A stretch of DNA of 64,000 nt. Origin: Limonium bicolor (taxonomy: Eukaryota; Streptophyta; Magnoliopsida; Caryophyllales; Plumbaginaceae). The notes beneath the pieces are model-generated. The model ran no database searches. It saw nothing but the letters and a program-made list of their open reading frames with translations, and was not told the DNA's origin. The position numbers and the translations under genes were made by a program. Location of the stretch: contig CM041780.1 in assembly GCA_023374045.1 (NCBI GenBank), positions 96,753,005-96,817,004 on the forward strand. The letters are read 5' to 3'. Of the stretch, positions 10,790 to 22,500 are shown piece by piece (position 1 is the first letter of the stretch; every line of letters begins with the position of its first letter).

Positions 10790-12799
10790 GGATGTTAATT
10801 GTCGTAATTAGGATTGCCAAAAAATTATATAATAAGCTAAAAGAGAAGATGTAAGTTGAGTATATTACGAGTTCACAAATGAAGTGTATTCAGCCCCGTA
10901 CGAATTCAATCTGGTGACCATTTAGTGATTTCCCTACAAAGGCATAACCCACAAATGAGTAAAAAAACAAAAATAAACACAAAAATAAAACTATAAAATT
11001 AAATAATCGACTCGAGAAAAATAAAACGATATAAAATGAAAAAAATATTAAAACTTATCAAGTAAATAATCATAATGAACGAAGAGAAAAGATAAATGCA
11101 CTACATACTATTAACTAGACTTTTGTGAACAGAAACAAAGGCAAAAACCGAACTTTGGCAGGTCTTTGGAGAACTGGAAAGGAGAGCTCTATTATGATAT
11201 CACAAAGTGATGCTAAACAGCGAGAATGAGCCTAAAGATGAAGAAATAGCAATCAATTTTGGGATGAAATGGGCATATGAAGAAGGTTATATGAATCTTG
11301 AAATTCAAGTGAAACATGAAGAAAATCAAAAAGCCTTGTTACAGGCGATCAACAAACTCGAGAGGGAAAAGGATTTCAATATCCAGCTGATAGCTCTCTC
11401 TTCTCTGTTTGATAATATAGTTATCCTCTCTGATGGCAATCTTTGTATTTTGGTAGCTAGGGCTTGTAATATGGATTCTATTTATGCTTAGCAAGAAGAT
11501 CTATGACAGTTTTTCAAAAAAAAAAAATAACACAACATGACAATTTAATGAGTATTATCAGCAGCTCATTTGATATCATGCTCTATAGCTAGTAAGGAAA
11601 CTTGGTTTATTTTTTAATGAGATAGCGCATGACAGCGCAAATTACAACGCAGAACATTTGGAAACAGGCATAGCTGCATAGCTTTTTGAAGGAATGTAGA
11701 TTTTAGAACACAATCCAGGTATAAATATATGAGATCAAGCTTGATTATAAGGTTAGAGTGTTATTTTGGCCTTGAAAGAAGATTTTAATTGATTGAAGTA
11801 GCTGATATTGAAGAAACGGATAAAACAAGTAGTGGCTGAATCGAACAAGAATTGAAACAAAAATGTAACATTAATCAGATTTTAGAGCAGCAAAAGATGT
11901 CCTAACTGTGCTTATTTTTGTGGAGTTTAATCAGTAGTAAACTCAGGGTTAATGGTTATGCAAGATAGTTAATCAAAAATATGATTGTACAGAAATGCAG
12001 GCGAACTATAGCTTATATATTGTAAGTTGTCATATACCTTTGACTGAGCACCAAATAAATGCAATTTCATGTAGAAAAATCCATATCATACGACAACGGT
12101 AAACAAAGGCATCACTTAATAACAGTTTAGAGAAAATTCAAACAGATTTGACCATACGTGTTTTTCCCTCCTAAGTGTAGCAGCAGAAACTATGCTAGAC
12201 CAAGAATGCTTTGCGACCTAAGAAGGAGACAGACTTCAATGACAAGAGAAAAGTTTCTATAGTAGGTTTTGGTCATGCTAAATAGCGGTACTCATTGACC
12301 AGGGAATGTGATTATAAAAGTGACTTTATCATTTCTGATAATAACAAGAGCACAACCAGACACACAATCTGGTTCTCAATAACAAAAAAATTTCAAACAG
12401 ACTATGCAATATGTAGCTTGCTTTTTCCAATCTTTGCTGCTGGTTACTTATAAACAAAAAACCAAGGTTTGGCTATTAAAAATAAGCATACTATTGGTAA
12501 CTATCAGAGTTCAGTTTAGTAGAAAACATTTCTTCATAAATTAGTGGTAAATTTTTGTAACTGAATACAGCTGGAGAAATATCCAAAATGAGCAAAAAAA
12601 CCACAATTATTCACTCAAACATTTTGTCGAGCACCTTGTGTGCACATATAATTTCACTTCTACAATACTACATATATACACAAATTTCATACACTCCACT
12701 AATTCAATCATCCACATTCACATTCAACCACAATTTCTGCAACAATCACAATAAATCCATAAATTTATCTCAAACTCGATTTATACCTTCTCTACTCCC
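10790..12799 (-). other. CACTA 5' leader/intron region right of the nested element
   Basis: AT-rich sequence continuing the CACTA element. Short open frames on either strand (for example plus 11207-11491) have no recognisable domain. I see no further structure here. Confidence 0.4.
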
Positions 12800-13010
12800 T
12801 CAAATCGCCTGCTGCTGCTGTTCTGTTCGACTTCGCCGGCACCAACGTCCGGAGGTGACGACGCGGCGGCGACGAGCAGGCGGCGAGGAAGGCGCGGCGG
12901 CGAGGACGAGGCGGCGGCGGAAGTGGAAGGAGGTGAGTCGGAGTCGGAGTCGCTCTTTGGTCGCAGCAGCAGCGGGAGTCGAGAACAGTTGAAGCGTCGG
13001 GGTGAAATGA
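12800..13010 (-). promoter_or_regulatory. GC-rich, CpG-dense block behind the CACTA promoter end
   Basis: A sharp island of cgccggc/ggcggcg sequence between AT-rich flanks, immediately inside the subterminal repeats. Maize Spm has a GC-rich untranslated first exon (downstream control region) in this position and subject to methylation. Equivalence here is inferred from position and composition. The Arg-rich open frame over it on the plus strand is a by-product of composition. Confidence 0.5.
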
Positions 13011-13040
13011 GAGAATTAGGGTAGGGGTTGTTATTAAAGG

Positions 13041-13361
13041 ACCTATTTTGGCGGTTCTTATGTAAAAACCGCCGAAATAGGTCGTCGATATTTTTTTAAA
13101 AAAAAAGAGACCCTATTTTGGCGGTTCTTATGTAAAAACCGCCGAAATAGGTCTTTTCTATTTTTTTTAAAAAATAAAACAGGCCTATTTCGGCGGTTCT
13201 GACGTAAGAACCGCCGAAATAGGTCTGTTTTATTTTTTAAAAAAAATAGAAAAGACCTATTTCAGCGGTTTCGACATAAGAACCGCCGAAATAGGGGTCT
13301 GACCATTTTCAGAAAGCGCTCTATTTCCGCGGTTGTTTAACAACCGCAGAAATAGGGGCGC
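13041..13361 (-). repeat. CACTA subterminal inverted repeats (5 units)
   Basis: Units near 13041, 13109, 13183, 13253 and 13319. Each is an inverted repeat of the form cctatttcggcggttc...gaaccgccgaaatagg; the last has a changed core (ccgcggttg...caaccgcag). Subterminal repeats of this kind bind the element's own protein (TNPA in Spm). Confidence 0.88.
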
Positions 13362-13368
13362 AGAAAAA

Positions 13369-13387
13369 GACTATTTTTGTACTAGTG
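13369..13387 (-). repeat. CACTA terminal inverted repeat
   Basis: Read on the minus strand the terminus is CACTAGTACAAAAATAGTC, with the last base at 13387. Confidence 0.88.
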
Positions 13388-14009
13388 TATTAATAGAGGT
13401 AGGTGGTGATTCTGATTCGGTGTGGAAGTTCACCCATGGGGTATTAGCAAGGATCTGAATTCTGGTTATGTGTGTATATTTCGATGATGTTTGTTGCATT
13501 TTCTAACTGGTTAAACCATCATGGTCTTTTGTATTTCAATCGAATTTGGTGTGTGCGTTTAATCGGCAAATCATGGTGGTTTTTGTGCATTATTATCCTC
13601 TATTGTCATTCTGGAAACTGTAGTTTTTGTGACGTCCGAACGTCTATCCGAACATACATGTTCGGACAATGCGTTTGGGCACTTTCTGATTTTCGCGTTT
13701 TAAACGTGCCTGAACATCTGGCCGAACTTGTATGTTAGGACAAAGTGCAAGGACGAGTTTGGACAATAAGTTTCGGCAGGTGTCCGAACTTGTATGCCTA
13801 GACATATGTTCAGACACTCCTGACTTCCTTCTTCTGATTTCAGTTTGACTTGTGTCCGAACATTGATGTTCGGACACATGTTCGGACGCCACCATGAATA
13901 GATTTTTGTAACTTGTCTAAACTTCATGTCCGGACATCTCTGGTTTTAACTTTCGACTTGTGTCCGAAGGTTGATGTTCGGACACATGTTCGGACATTTG
14001 GCTATTTTG
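13388..14009. other. Unassigned stretch between CACTA and Harbinger remnants
   Basis: No recognisable gene. The right two thirds are the palindrome array described separately. I cannot tell whether this is host DNA or part of another degraded element. Confidence 0.35.
13633..13995. repeat. Array of GTCCGAA/TTCGGAC palindromes
   Basis: About six modules with arms gtccgaac and gttcggac, for example gtccgaacattgatgttcggac followed by acatgttcggac. Each intact module has one forward and two reverse arms on the plus strand. Several arms carry CpG-type decay (gtctaaac, gttaggac). Confidence 0.85.
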
Positions 14010-14449
14010 TACTTCTGAGTCTCGACTAGTGGTGTGTTGTATCCAAGCACTAATGAGCACTTCATTGGCAGCATACTCCCATTTGTTACGCTTGTTGACT
14101 CCTACATACTTTGGTCAGGTGGAGCCGACTCAACAAGATCATCTTCATCGCCAAGGTCTTGTTCTTCTTGAGTTGGGAATGACAGGAAATGTGAAGTTTG
14201 ACCTCCTCCATTAGTGGTTGTATGATGAGACCATTGTGAAGGTCCATCACTTTGTAGCATTTGGGTAAATCCCATAGGTGGACGAGGAAATGTGAAGTTT
14301 GAATGAGGAAATTTTGTTAAGGTAGGTTGCAAGTTATTTGGATGGTAACGGATAGAGAAATTCTGAAAATGATGATATTGAAGAAGTTTGTTGAGGTATT
14401 GTTATTTGTGATCTCTTGGGTTTTGTACTTTGTTGTGTGTAGCATTCAT
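14010..14449 (-). pseudogene. Harbinger-associated MYB/SANT-like protein, broken N-terminal fragment
   Basis: Reading from the ATG at 14449 (MNATHNK...), an in-frame TAA occurs at codon 16. The frame then runs open through a Gln/Asn/Pro-rich segment and an acidic patch (EEQDLGDEDDLVES), ending at 14102. A one-base shift there continues into NKRNKWEYAANEVLISAW and HTTSRDSEVQNS. This resembles the conserved start of the MYB-like trihelix in plant Harbinger ORF1 proteins (R-KW---E-x-VLISAWLNTSKD-V). That protein helps the transposase bind DNA. With a stop, a frameshift and the loss of everything after the first helix, it cannot be functional. The assignment is by motif memory. Confidence 0.6.
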
Positions 14450-15150
14450 TGAATAATAATTGAAGGAATGTCATGAGCGAGGGAAAGTAAAATGAAGAAG
14501 TTGTTTGTGAATAGATATGACAGAATGAGAATATGGATTGGAAAATACAATGCTTCCATATCTCTGATGGTATATGGTTGTAGAAGAGTAATTAATGTGA
14601 AAATTTATAATTAATTCATTTGAACTCAACATTCGAGAATAAATTATATAATACATTTATTATTTAAAATTAGCAAATAATAATTAGGGATAAAACAAGT
14701 GAAATATTTATCTGTATATATTGTAAATAACAATAAGATTTTCCATTAAAAATAAAATAATAGTTTGGAAACTGATTTCTTTTTGGACATGAATAATGTG
14801 AAATTTTTTTAGTAAAAGTCAGATTCTTATAAAACATATATATATGTATAATAAAAACATTTTAAAAAAAGATAAACTTGGATAACAATGTGGTTTAGTT
14901 AAGTTTTGAATTTTTAATGTATTAATATTAAATGAGATGTAGTTGGGAGTATATAGGAAACTAGGAATCGTAAAACTATTTTGGAAAGCAGTAAATATTT
15001 TTATTGAAGGTGTCGGATAATAATGAGATACAACCAATCAATTTACATTTTTGTACGTTATAAGGAACAATGAAAGAGAAATATTGTGAATTTCACACCA
15101 CTACAAATATTTTTTATTTTTTTACTAACAAATGTGGGTGGAATCCACAC

Positions 15151-15164
15151 CATTGTGGATGCCC
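15151..15164 (-). repeat. Harbinger-type terminal inverted repeat
   Basis: cattgtggatgccc, followed by tta, the preferred PIF/Harbinger target. Confidence 0.6.
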
Positions 15165-15281
15165 TTAGCAGAAACTTTGTGTATTTTCACATGGGCAAGT
15201 CGACTGATTAAGCTGTAATGCAAGGCTAACCTAATAGATCAAGCAAATCAAATGACAAAACAAATAAGCAAAGAGAGGTTG

Positions 15282-17925
15282 TGAAATACCCCTAAGGTTT
15301 GTAAAATGCAATTAAGGATTAAGTGGAGAATTATAGAGGCTAATAAGCCCTAAAATGATTAAGGCGTTATACTATCTCCAAATGTAATTATATAAACAAA
15401 TACATATAGTCCAAAAAGGTCACTAAACCTTACATATAATATTGGACTAAAGTGGGAGTAATTTTAAGGAGAAATCAACTAAGAAAGTTGATGTAACATG
15501 TAATATATCATTACATAAAATAAGAGCACAAATGTAATGAGTGAATTAAAGAACATACTTAGCTAGTCACTATGAATAGTAAAGTATACTAATCACTCAA
15601 AATACAAAAGAATACATCTTAACACAAAAATATACACCTTAGAACAAGGTAACTACACAAGTTACAACCTAACACATGAAACAAGTCCAAATGCACAACA
15701 CATGTACAACCTTAATATTATAAGTTCCAAAAATTACAAAAACATACCAAAATATCCCCATTTCAGCTGGCCAATATGGAGGGAAAGTGAAAACCAAAAA
15801 GCATTTTACTTTTAGGAGGAAGCTTCAAAACGTCATAATAGTCTTCTTTCCTAGGGATCCCCAACTCACACACCTTACACTCTTACACAACTCTCACTTC
15901 TATCATTCTTCCATGTTGTCGTATCCTACTCATCCCTTTGGCCGAAAGTAGTTCACCTTCTTCATCCTTCTTCTTCATCTTCAAGATCCATGGAAGACAT
16001 CAACGGTGAGTTCACTTCCTTGTACTTTTTCTTTTAAATATTCTTCTTCTTCAATAAAGAACATCACCACTTATTCCTATCATCTTATGGCAAAAAATAT
16101 GTAGTTTTGGGGCAAAACCTGAAGTGAAACAAGGAGAAGACCTATCTAAAGTCCAAGCAAACAAAGGTAAGAAATGTGCCTTAAAACCTTAAATTCATTA
16201 TATTGCTTTTAAGGTCTGAAAATGCAGCTCTATTGACTCATCTTCTTCATCCATATTCACTCAAAAATTTGGAGCTCTCAACTCTTCTTCTTTGTCCGAA
16301 AATAACATGGGAAACCAACCTTAAAGTAGGTCAAACTTCAACCAAAGGCAAGTCATGAAAACTAGAGGTTTGATGCCTTAGCTTCCTCCTACTCTCCAAA
16401 CTATCAAAGAGCTAACTCTTCACCCATTTTACTAGCCTTGGCTGAAAGTTTAGAGCACAAACTCATCCATAAGCTTCAAGTTAAAAATTCACTCCTTAAG
16501 GTCAATTTTGTGCTTTAAAGGCCTAAGTCTTCCTTGATCTTGTTTAAGAGTATATGTGACCCTAACTTTGTGTTCCTTCTCATCTTGTAATTATGGCAAA
16601 AATGGAGCCTACCCATACTTGGTGTCTTGGCCGAGAAGCAAGGAAACAAAGAGGTGGGAAATTCTACATTAAATAGGGTAAGTTGTTAACCCAAGCCTAA
16701 GTGCTTAAAACATCTATTAAGACTTTGAATTTGTGCAGAAAATTAAAGTCCTCCCTTATGCTGTTATAGGGCCTAAAATTTAAAGAACTTACAAGGGGTA
16801 AAATCTAACTTGGAGCATAAAAAGAGTAAGTCAAACTCTAAGCTCATTTGGTGTTTTAAGGTTGCGTAGCCTTGGGAGTTTATTTGGCAAAAATCAGTAG
16901 GTATATTGGATTTAATTTGAAATTAAAATGAACCTAAAACTATCTTAACATGTTTAGTAATATGTACAAATGATTCACGGGTTAAATTGTAACTTTTGAC
17001 AAAGTTTGAGGGTTTTATGTAAAAACAAAAAAAAACTTGTGGATATGTTGGTAATATGGCCAAGATTAAGGTGATGAAAATGAAGTTTTATGACCTTAAA
17101 ATCAATTTAGACATATGTTTAACATGTTTAGTTATGTTTAAGATGATTTATGGTTTAAGTGTAATTTTTGGTAAAGTTTAAGTGGCTAAGTGTAAATAAT
17201 TATAACCTTGGGCATTGAGGGCAATTTAGTTAAAATACTCAAAAAGGTGATGGGAACATACCTACAAAAATTGGGAAAAGTTTGGATTTAGTTTAGTGCA
17301 AAAATGGGAAAAGTAATTAGGAGTATAATTAATGTTTTGGGAATTTTATGATTGATGGATGAGTTGGAAATTGTAAATTAAATAACGTTTGGAGTGACAA
17401 ACATTAATTAGGCTGAAAGTTAGGTCCCATTTTGGTTAAAGATGGAAAATTCAAGTTTTTGTAAGTTTTAGAAGTTTAATGAAAATCCTAGGAAACTTTG
17501 GGGGTCAAAACGTAATTTTTGAAAATATGGGTCAAGGCAGAATGTTAGGTCAAACCTAAGAGGAAAGTAGGGGGTTTTACCAAGTAGGAGAAAGAAAAGT
17601 TAAATTTAAGAAATATTATGGTGTAAATGTAAGTTTATAAAAACTTGTGGGGCCAAACCGTAATTAGAGAAAGTTGGGTTGAAAAAATAGAATGACATAT
17701 GGGTCTGTTCGGAATTTGTGAGGAATTGGTTGTGAAACTTTGAATTAAGTTAAGTGAGAAATTGGAATTATAAAATGTTTGAATTGGTGTTAATTGTAAA
17801 GTTATAAAAGATTGTGGGGTCAATTGGTGATTTCTAGAAAATGTACGGCGAAAATAAAATGGACAAAATGTGGCCTGTTTGGCAATATTGGAAGTTGAGT
17901 AGAAACTTTGGAATTTAATTAAGTA
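15282..17925 (+). mobile_element. Element F: 5' part of a long LTR (TGAAATACCCC family)
   Basis: Starts tgaaatacccctaagg after ggttg (15277-15281), the same LTR start as elements A, B and C. There is no coding sequence. A pyrimidine-rich block and an aacggtgag splice-donor-like word (near 16000) match the layout of the other LTRs. It is interrupted at 17926 by element E; the remainder of F is outside the window. Confidence 0.65.
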
Positions 17926-18019
17926 TGTAACACCCCTACTGAAACTTAAACAACAAATCGAATTGCAGCGGAAATATTTAATAACTTAACATTAACTAAA
18001 CGGTTTGGTGTTACACGCC

Positions 18020-18041
18020 GTTAGCCACCCACGTGGCTAAC
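18020..18041 (-). other. Conserved LTR-end hairpin, copy in E
   Basis: Minus strand GTTAGCCAC-GTGG-GTGGCTAAC, a 9-bp perfect stem. Compared with A, one T-A pair is replaced by C-G, a compensatory change. The loop boundary contains a G-box (CACGTGG). Confidence 0.8.
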
Positions 18042-19457
18042 AAGGCAGAATACATACAAAAACTTATCGGTCTGATGCACAGACTCCCGAGCATAAGTAC
18101 TAAACCATAAATACAACAACATTACCGAGTATTATTATTTACATCCATAACTGTATAATTGTCAACTCATAATATACCACCACGGGAGCACAGGCGCATC
18201 CCAGGTCCAAACATCCAAAAACCATCAAAAGTATTTCATAAAACCTAGAATCTAGAGCCACTCCGCCTCCTCGATCCTCATCCTGCAACATAGAAAAATA
18301 TGGTGCCTCAGAGGGGCTCAGCAACTCATGACTGGTATGGCTAACGTGCAGCCCGTCGGCTACCAGGATACACGCAACCAATTGTCATGATAACATGGCA
18401 TTGATTTCTAACATACAAATTACATAACATAGCAACAAGAATTGCATCACAACATTAACACATAACATAACGGGAACAGTTCTCTTTAGGAGCCGAACCC
18501 AATAGTTAGTTCACTTGGAGAGCCTAGAGAATGCTGCCAAACTCATGCTAAGCTCGTTACATAACTCGTCACCGTCCTGTTAAATGAATGGATAACTTAA
18601 CCCAAAGGTGCGTCGGATATAGTAATCCAAGCACACCGAACATAGTATGCCCCTATGGCCCGACGTGAGTTAGTAAAATAGCCTTGGATAAGCTAAAGGG
18701 AGGTTGGAAACCAAAAAGGAAAACAACCATAACATACAGAGAGAATCGAACCTGACATGATATCGACCCCCATACTCACACGTGGCCGGAACGACTGGAC
18801 TCCTCATTCCCCAGTTAGTACTTATTTGAAGCCCCGTTATTGAAACTTAGTAATTAATTCACATGTAGGTGTTTAGGTCTAGTTAGGCACATAAGGGAGA
18901 TGAGTCATTAGCTTAACAACACAAAACACAACTAGTTCACACATAGCCGTGGTTAGTACGTTCCTATGTGGAAACGTTTGATCGGGTACCGCTCTCTTAC
19001 GTATCCTAGTTTAGTTAACTAACAGGTTAGCACGTATCCGAGGTTAACGGTACCAGTATTCTCACGTCACAATAATATTAACAATTGTAAACTCGTTTCA
19101 TGACTTAGGTCTTACAAGGTCATAAACACACCGAAAAACAAACAACACACAAGCCGGTGTAAACCGGTAGGCAACAGACTGCAAGAAAACCATACCTTGG
19201 TCCCTGCTTCGATTGGTTTCCACCGTAGGCAACTCCTATACACATTTAGTAATGTCAGTTAATTACCGTACTTGACTTTGATTAACTTACAACTTCACGT
19301 TTCTTACTTATCTTATTCTCACATTTTGTTATAACTTTTCATCCTTTTAATTGTCATTACAACACACCTAACATGTCTTAAACAACCTTATAGCATTATT
19401 ACTAACTAATCACCATCATTAGACATCATTATCTAACCTTAAACTAAGTTTTTAAGT

Positions 19458-19712
19458 GGTCCGGGACTTGGTCCTTATCTAAGGTCCCAGACCTATTCAT
19501 TGCATTACTCTCGGGTGGTTTTTATGTAGTGGTCCGGGACTTCATACGGGACTTAAGTCCCGGACCAATGTAGGTAGATACTCTCGGGGGTTTAATATGG
19601 GGTGGTCCGGGTCTTAGTACAAGACCTAAGTCCCGGACCAAGGTAGTACATGAACTCTCGGCCCCTTTTAATGCATGGTCCGGGACATTACCCTAGACCT
19701 AGGTCCCGGACC
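19458..19712 (-). repeat. Palindrome array of E (four ~36-bp modules)
   Basis: Modules read ggtccgggactt...aagtcccggacc at ~77-bp spacing, each with a middle arm (gggactt or agacctaag type). The spacers share actctcggg...ggtgg. Confidence 0.88.
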
Positions 19713-22092
19713 ACTGCAACAGATTCCTAAATTTGACATTTTCAAGTCTTGTTTCATCTATTCTATTCATCCATTGTTTACCCAAGCTTCCCATGTGATC
19801 TTAGGTATATTCTAATGCTAAAATAACACCTCAAACTTGTTTAATTCCTTATCCAACTTGTTACTCAATTTCTTACAAAATTCACCAACACTTGTGATAT
19901 TTTTCCTTAAGTTTTCTTCAAATACCCCAAACTTAAGTATAGTGATTAAGATAATTCTAATCCGTATTTAAGAGCCTAATAATGCTAGAGTAATATTGGT
20001 AAGGAAAAATAAATCCAAAAGAAATAAATAAACGCTTAAAAAGCGGAAAACGCTAAATAAGCGTTAAATAACCATAGGAGGTATGAGACCTCGGTTAGCG
20101 TATTATATGGATTCTAAAGGTTTAATAAGACCTAAATAATATATGGGAACGATCTCCCGAAGAAAACGGCTCCGAGAAATGTATTAAAACGCTAAAAGAG
20201 CTTTAGCGCACGTTTTTCGAGGAAACCCGAAAACGTGACTTTAAGTGGTCAAACAGACCCGTAAAAATTGAATCATTAAATAATAGTTATTAAGCATTTA
20301 TGGAAGCTTAATAACCAATAAAAATAAAGAAATGAGGAAATCCCGGAAAACAGGCCCGGTTAGCGAATAGTACCTAAACCGGGTAAAATAACGAGCGTTT
20401 CCTGTAAAAGACGAAAAACGATCCAGCTAGTATAACAGTGGAGGCCGGTTTTTGGTCAGTCAAATAACTCCCTCACACACACATGTAACTAGCTAATTAA
20501 ATAAGAGAGCAAAAGCTAAAAGTGATAAAGTAAAAGGGGTACTTACCCTTTTCTCTCACCTCACTCTCTCATCTCACTCACCCTCTCTCTTTCCTTCCTT
20601 CTCCCCACCGTACTCTCCCTCTTCCTCCTCCCTTGGGCTGCGATTTTGAAAGCTCCACAAGAGCTCCAATAGCAACCTCATCTTCTCCTCCTTGCTCTAC
20701 CTCCATTTGAGCTCCAACCACAAAAAAACTACATATTTGAACTCCCCTCACTCTCCTCTACACTTTCCTCTTTTAGGAATTTCAAAATGAGGAAGTTCAT
20801 TTTCGTGGGTATACCCCATTCAAAGAGAAAAGCACACCATTATGGAGCTTGGAGTCTCCTCTTTCCAACAAGGTAAAAATCTCCATGAAAACCTTAAGTT
20901 TTCTTCATCTCCTTTGGTAGCCGATTTTTACCCTTGTGTAATGCCTTGTTCTCTCTCTCTTTTGAGCATAATACCAACCTTGCAATGGTGGTGGAATCAC
21001 CTTCTTGAACTAAGGGCTAAGACCCCTCCTAAAACACTCCAAAGGTAAACCCTAGAATTTTGTATTCTAAACACTCCAATGAATTAGTGTTAATTTAAGG
21101 GTTAGCATTTTAATTGCACTTATTTTGTGCACATTGGGTGGTGGGAATGGAGTTGGCAACTCCATTCCCCATGTAGCCGATTTTGAGGCAAGAAAGGAAA
21201 AGAAGGAGGAAAAATGTGAAAGGAAAAGGAAGTATAAGCTCAAGGTAAGAGCTCTTTCCTAGTGTTAAATTCTATTGCATTAGAGTAATGGGAATGGGTA
21301 AAATATTTAAAGAACCCAAAACCTTGTATTAGTATTGAGAATTGTGAAGTTTGAGTATTTAAGAGCAAGTATGTGGATTGTAGGCCTTAGAGCCAAATAA
21401 TTGTATATGAGTATTGTATTTTGGATTGAGGAAAAATTGGTGTATTGGGATTTTGTATGTGTGCTGGTAGAACCCTTGTATGGGTGTGGCTATAATAAGC
21501 ATGAATTTGGTAAGAAGGTGTATGTGTGGCTAAGTAAGGAAAGTAGGTGAACTATGGCGAAAATTTAGCAGGAATTGTGCACTGAGAATGACTTGGTGAG
21601 TGGGAGAACCAAGGTGTGTATGGGGGATAGTAGAGATGTTTAATGACCGCTGGAATGGTAATTGTAGTATGAGAAATAAGAAGTGTAAAATCTGTAGCAA
21701 AGTGTATAAGATACATTGGAGAACTTAGGAAAATTCAATGTGCAAGAATTGGTAAAGGAATGTTGGACTTGGGTATAGATATTGTAATTGCTTGGAAATG
21801 TATTTAAGATGCTAGGAGTGGCATTGGATGAGGAGATATTGGAGTATAAGAGTAGAGGGAAAAATCTGTAGCATAAGGTATAAGGGAAGGAACAATGGGA
21901 GTGTTGAGTTGAAACTTGGGAAATTGAGTGTATAAATAAGCATAGGATTGTGTAATGTATTAAGGAATGAATTAGCATGATTTAGAGCGTCTAAATAGTA
22001 CTAAAACATGTTAGGATGCATGTAGGAAGAATAGGGAAGCAATGGGTGAAATTGGGAAAAGAAAACAAGGCCTGTAGCAAGTTTCTGCTACT

Positions 22093-22500
22093 GTCCAACC
22101 CACAGCTGGATCGGACGCTGGGTCGGACAAGGCCTGAGTAACGAAAATAAACTTTCTGGAACCGTCCGACCCAGAGCCGTGAGTCGGACGTGGGTCGGAC
22201 GGGCCTTGAGAAACGACGGTAATTCTTTCTGGAATGGTCCGACCCAGGGCCGTGAGTCGGACATGGGTCGGACAGGCAAAAATTTTCTTCAACGAAGTTT
22301 CTGACTTCGTCCGACCCAGAGGTTGGGTCGGACGTGGGTCGGACATAGCTTGGATGACGAAACTGAAACCTTCTGGAATGGTCCGACCCAGAGGTGTATG
22401 GGTCGGACGGAATAGTGCTGGGTCGTACGGAAGTAATTTCAGAGGACGAAAACCTACTGGAATGGTCCAACCCAGGGTTGGGTCGGACGGTGGGTCGGAC
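22093..22500 (+). repeat. Palindrome array in the 5' LTR of A (6 modules)
   Basis: Six modules of one forward arm (gtccgaccc) and two reverse arms (gggtcggac), most preceded by tctggaa(t/c). Against the 3' LTR copy, the first and last forward arms read gtccaaccc and one reverse arm reads gggtcgtac. Confidence 0.92.

Larger units (their letters stand above)
1..13387 (-). mobile_element. CACTA (En/Spm) DNA transposon, 5' part, with a nested LTR element
   Basis: The right terminus on the plus strand ends ...gactatttttgtactagtg, so the element begins CACTAGTACAAAAATAGTC on the minus strand, a typical CACTA terminus. Five subterminal inverted repeats lie just inside it and a tnp2-type transposase is encoded in the same direction at 1-1174. 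The three bases after the end (tat, 13388-13390) would be one copy of the 3-bp target duplication. The other terminus is left of the window, so this cannot be confirmed. An LTR retrotransposon (1792-10789) splits the element between promoter and coding region. Confidence 0.85.
14010..15164 (-). mobile_element. PIF/Harbinger transposon remnant, one end
   Basis: The right end reads cattgtggatgccc followed by tta (15165-15167). The minus strand thus starts GGGCATCCACAATG, a usual Harbinger TIR, next to the 3-bp TTA/TAA target. A broken MYB-like ORF lies inside in the same direction. No matching left TIR was found before the palindrome array, so the element is truncated or rearranged; the left limit is approximate. 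Confidence 0.6.
17926..19917 (-). mobile_element. Element E: LTR 3' end, minus strand, left piece
   Basis: Starts tgtaacacccctactg on the plus strand, the reverse of the ...gtaggggtgttaca LTR end of element A, so E lies on the minus strand. It carries the conserved terminal hairpin (18020-18041), a splice-acceptor-like gcag near 18285 (minus strand) and a GGTCCGGGAC palindrome array. Flank 17921-17925 is aagta. It is interrupted at 19918 by A and continues at 34405. Confidence 0.8.

Noticed and set aside
11207..11491. 94-codon plus-strand ORF in the CACTA leader
   Set aside because: No recognisable domain, antisense to the element, and no sign of selection visible from one copy.
12588..12992. 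134-codon plus-strand ORF with an Arg-rich C-terminus
   Set aside because: The Arg/Gly/Ala run is produced by the GC-rich block behind the CACTA promoter; the N-terminal half is AT-rich noncoding sequence.
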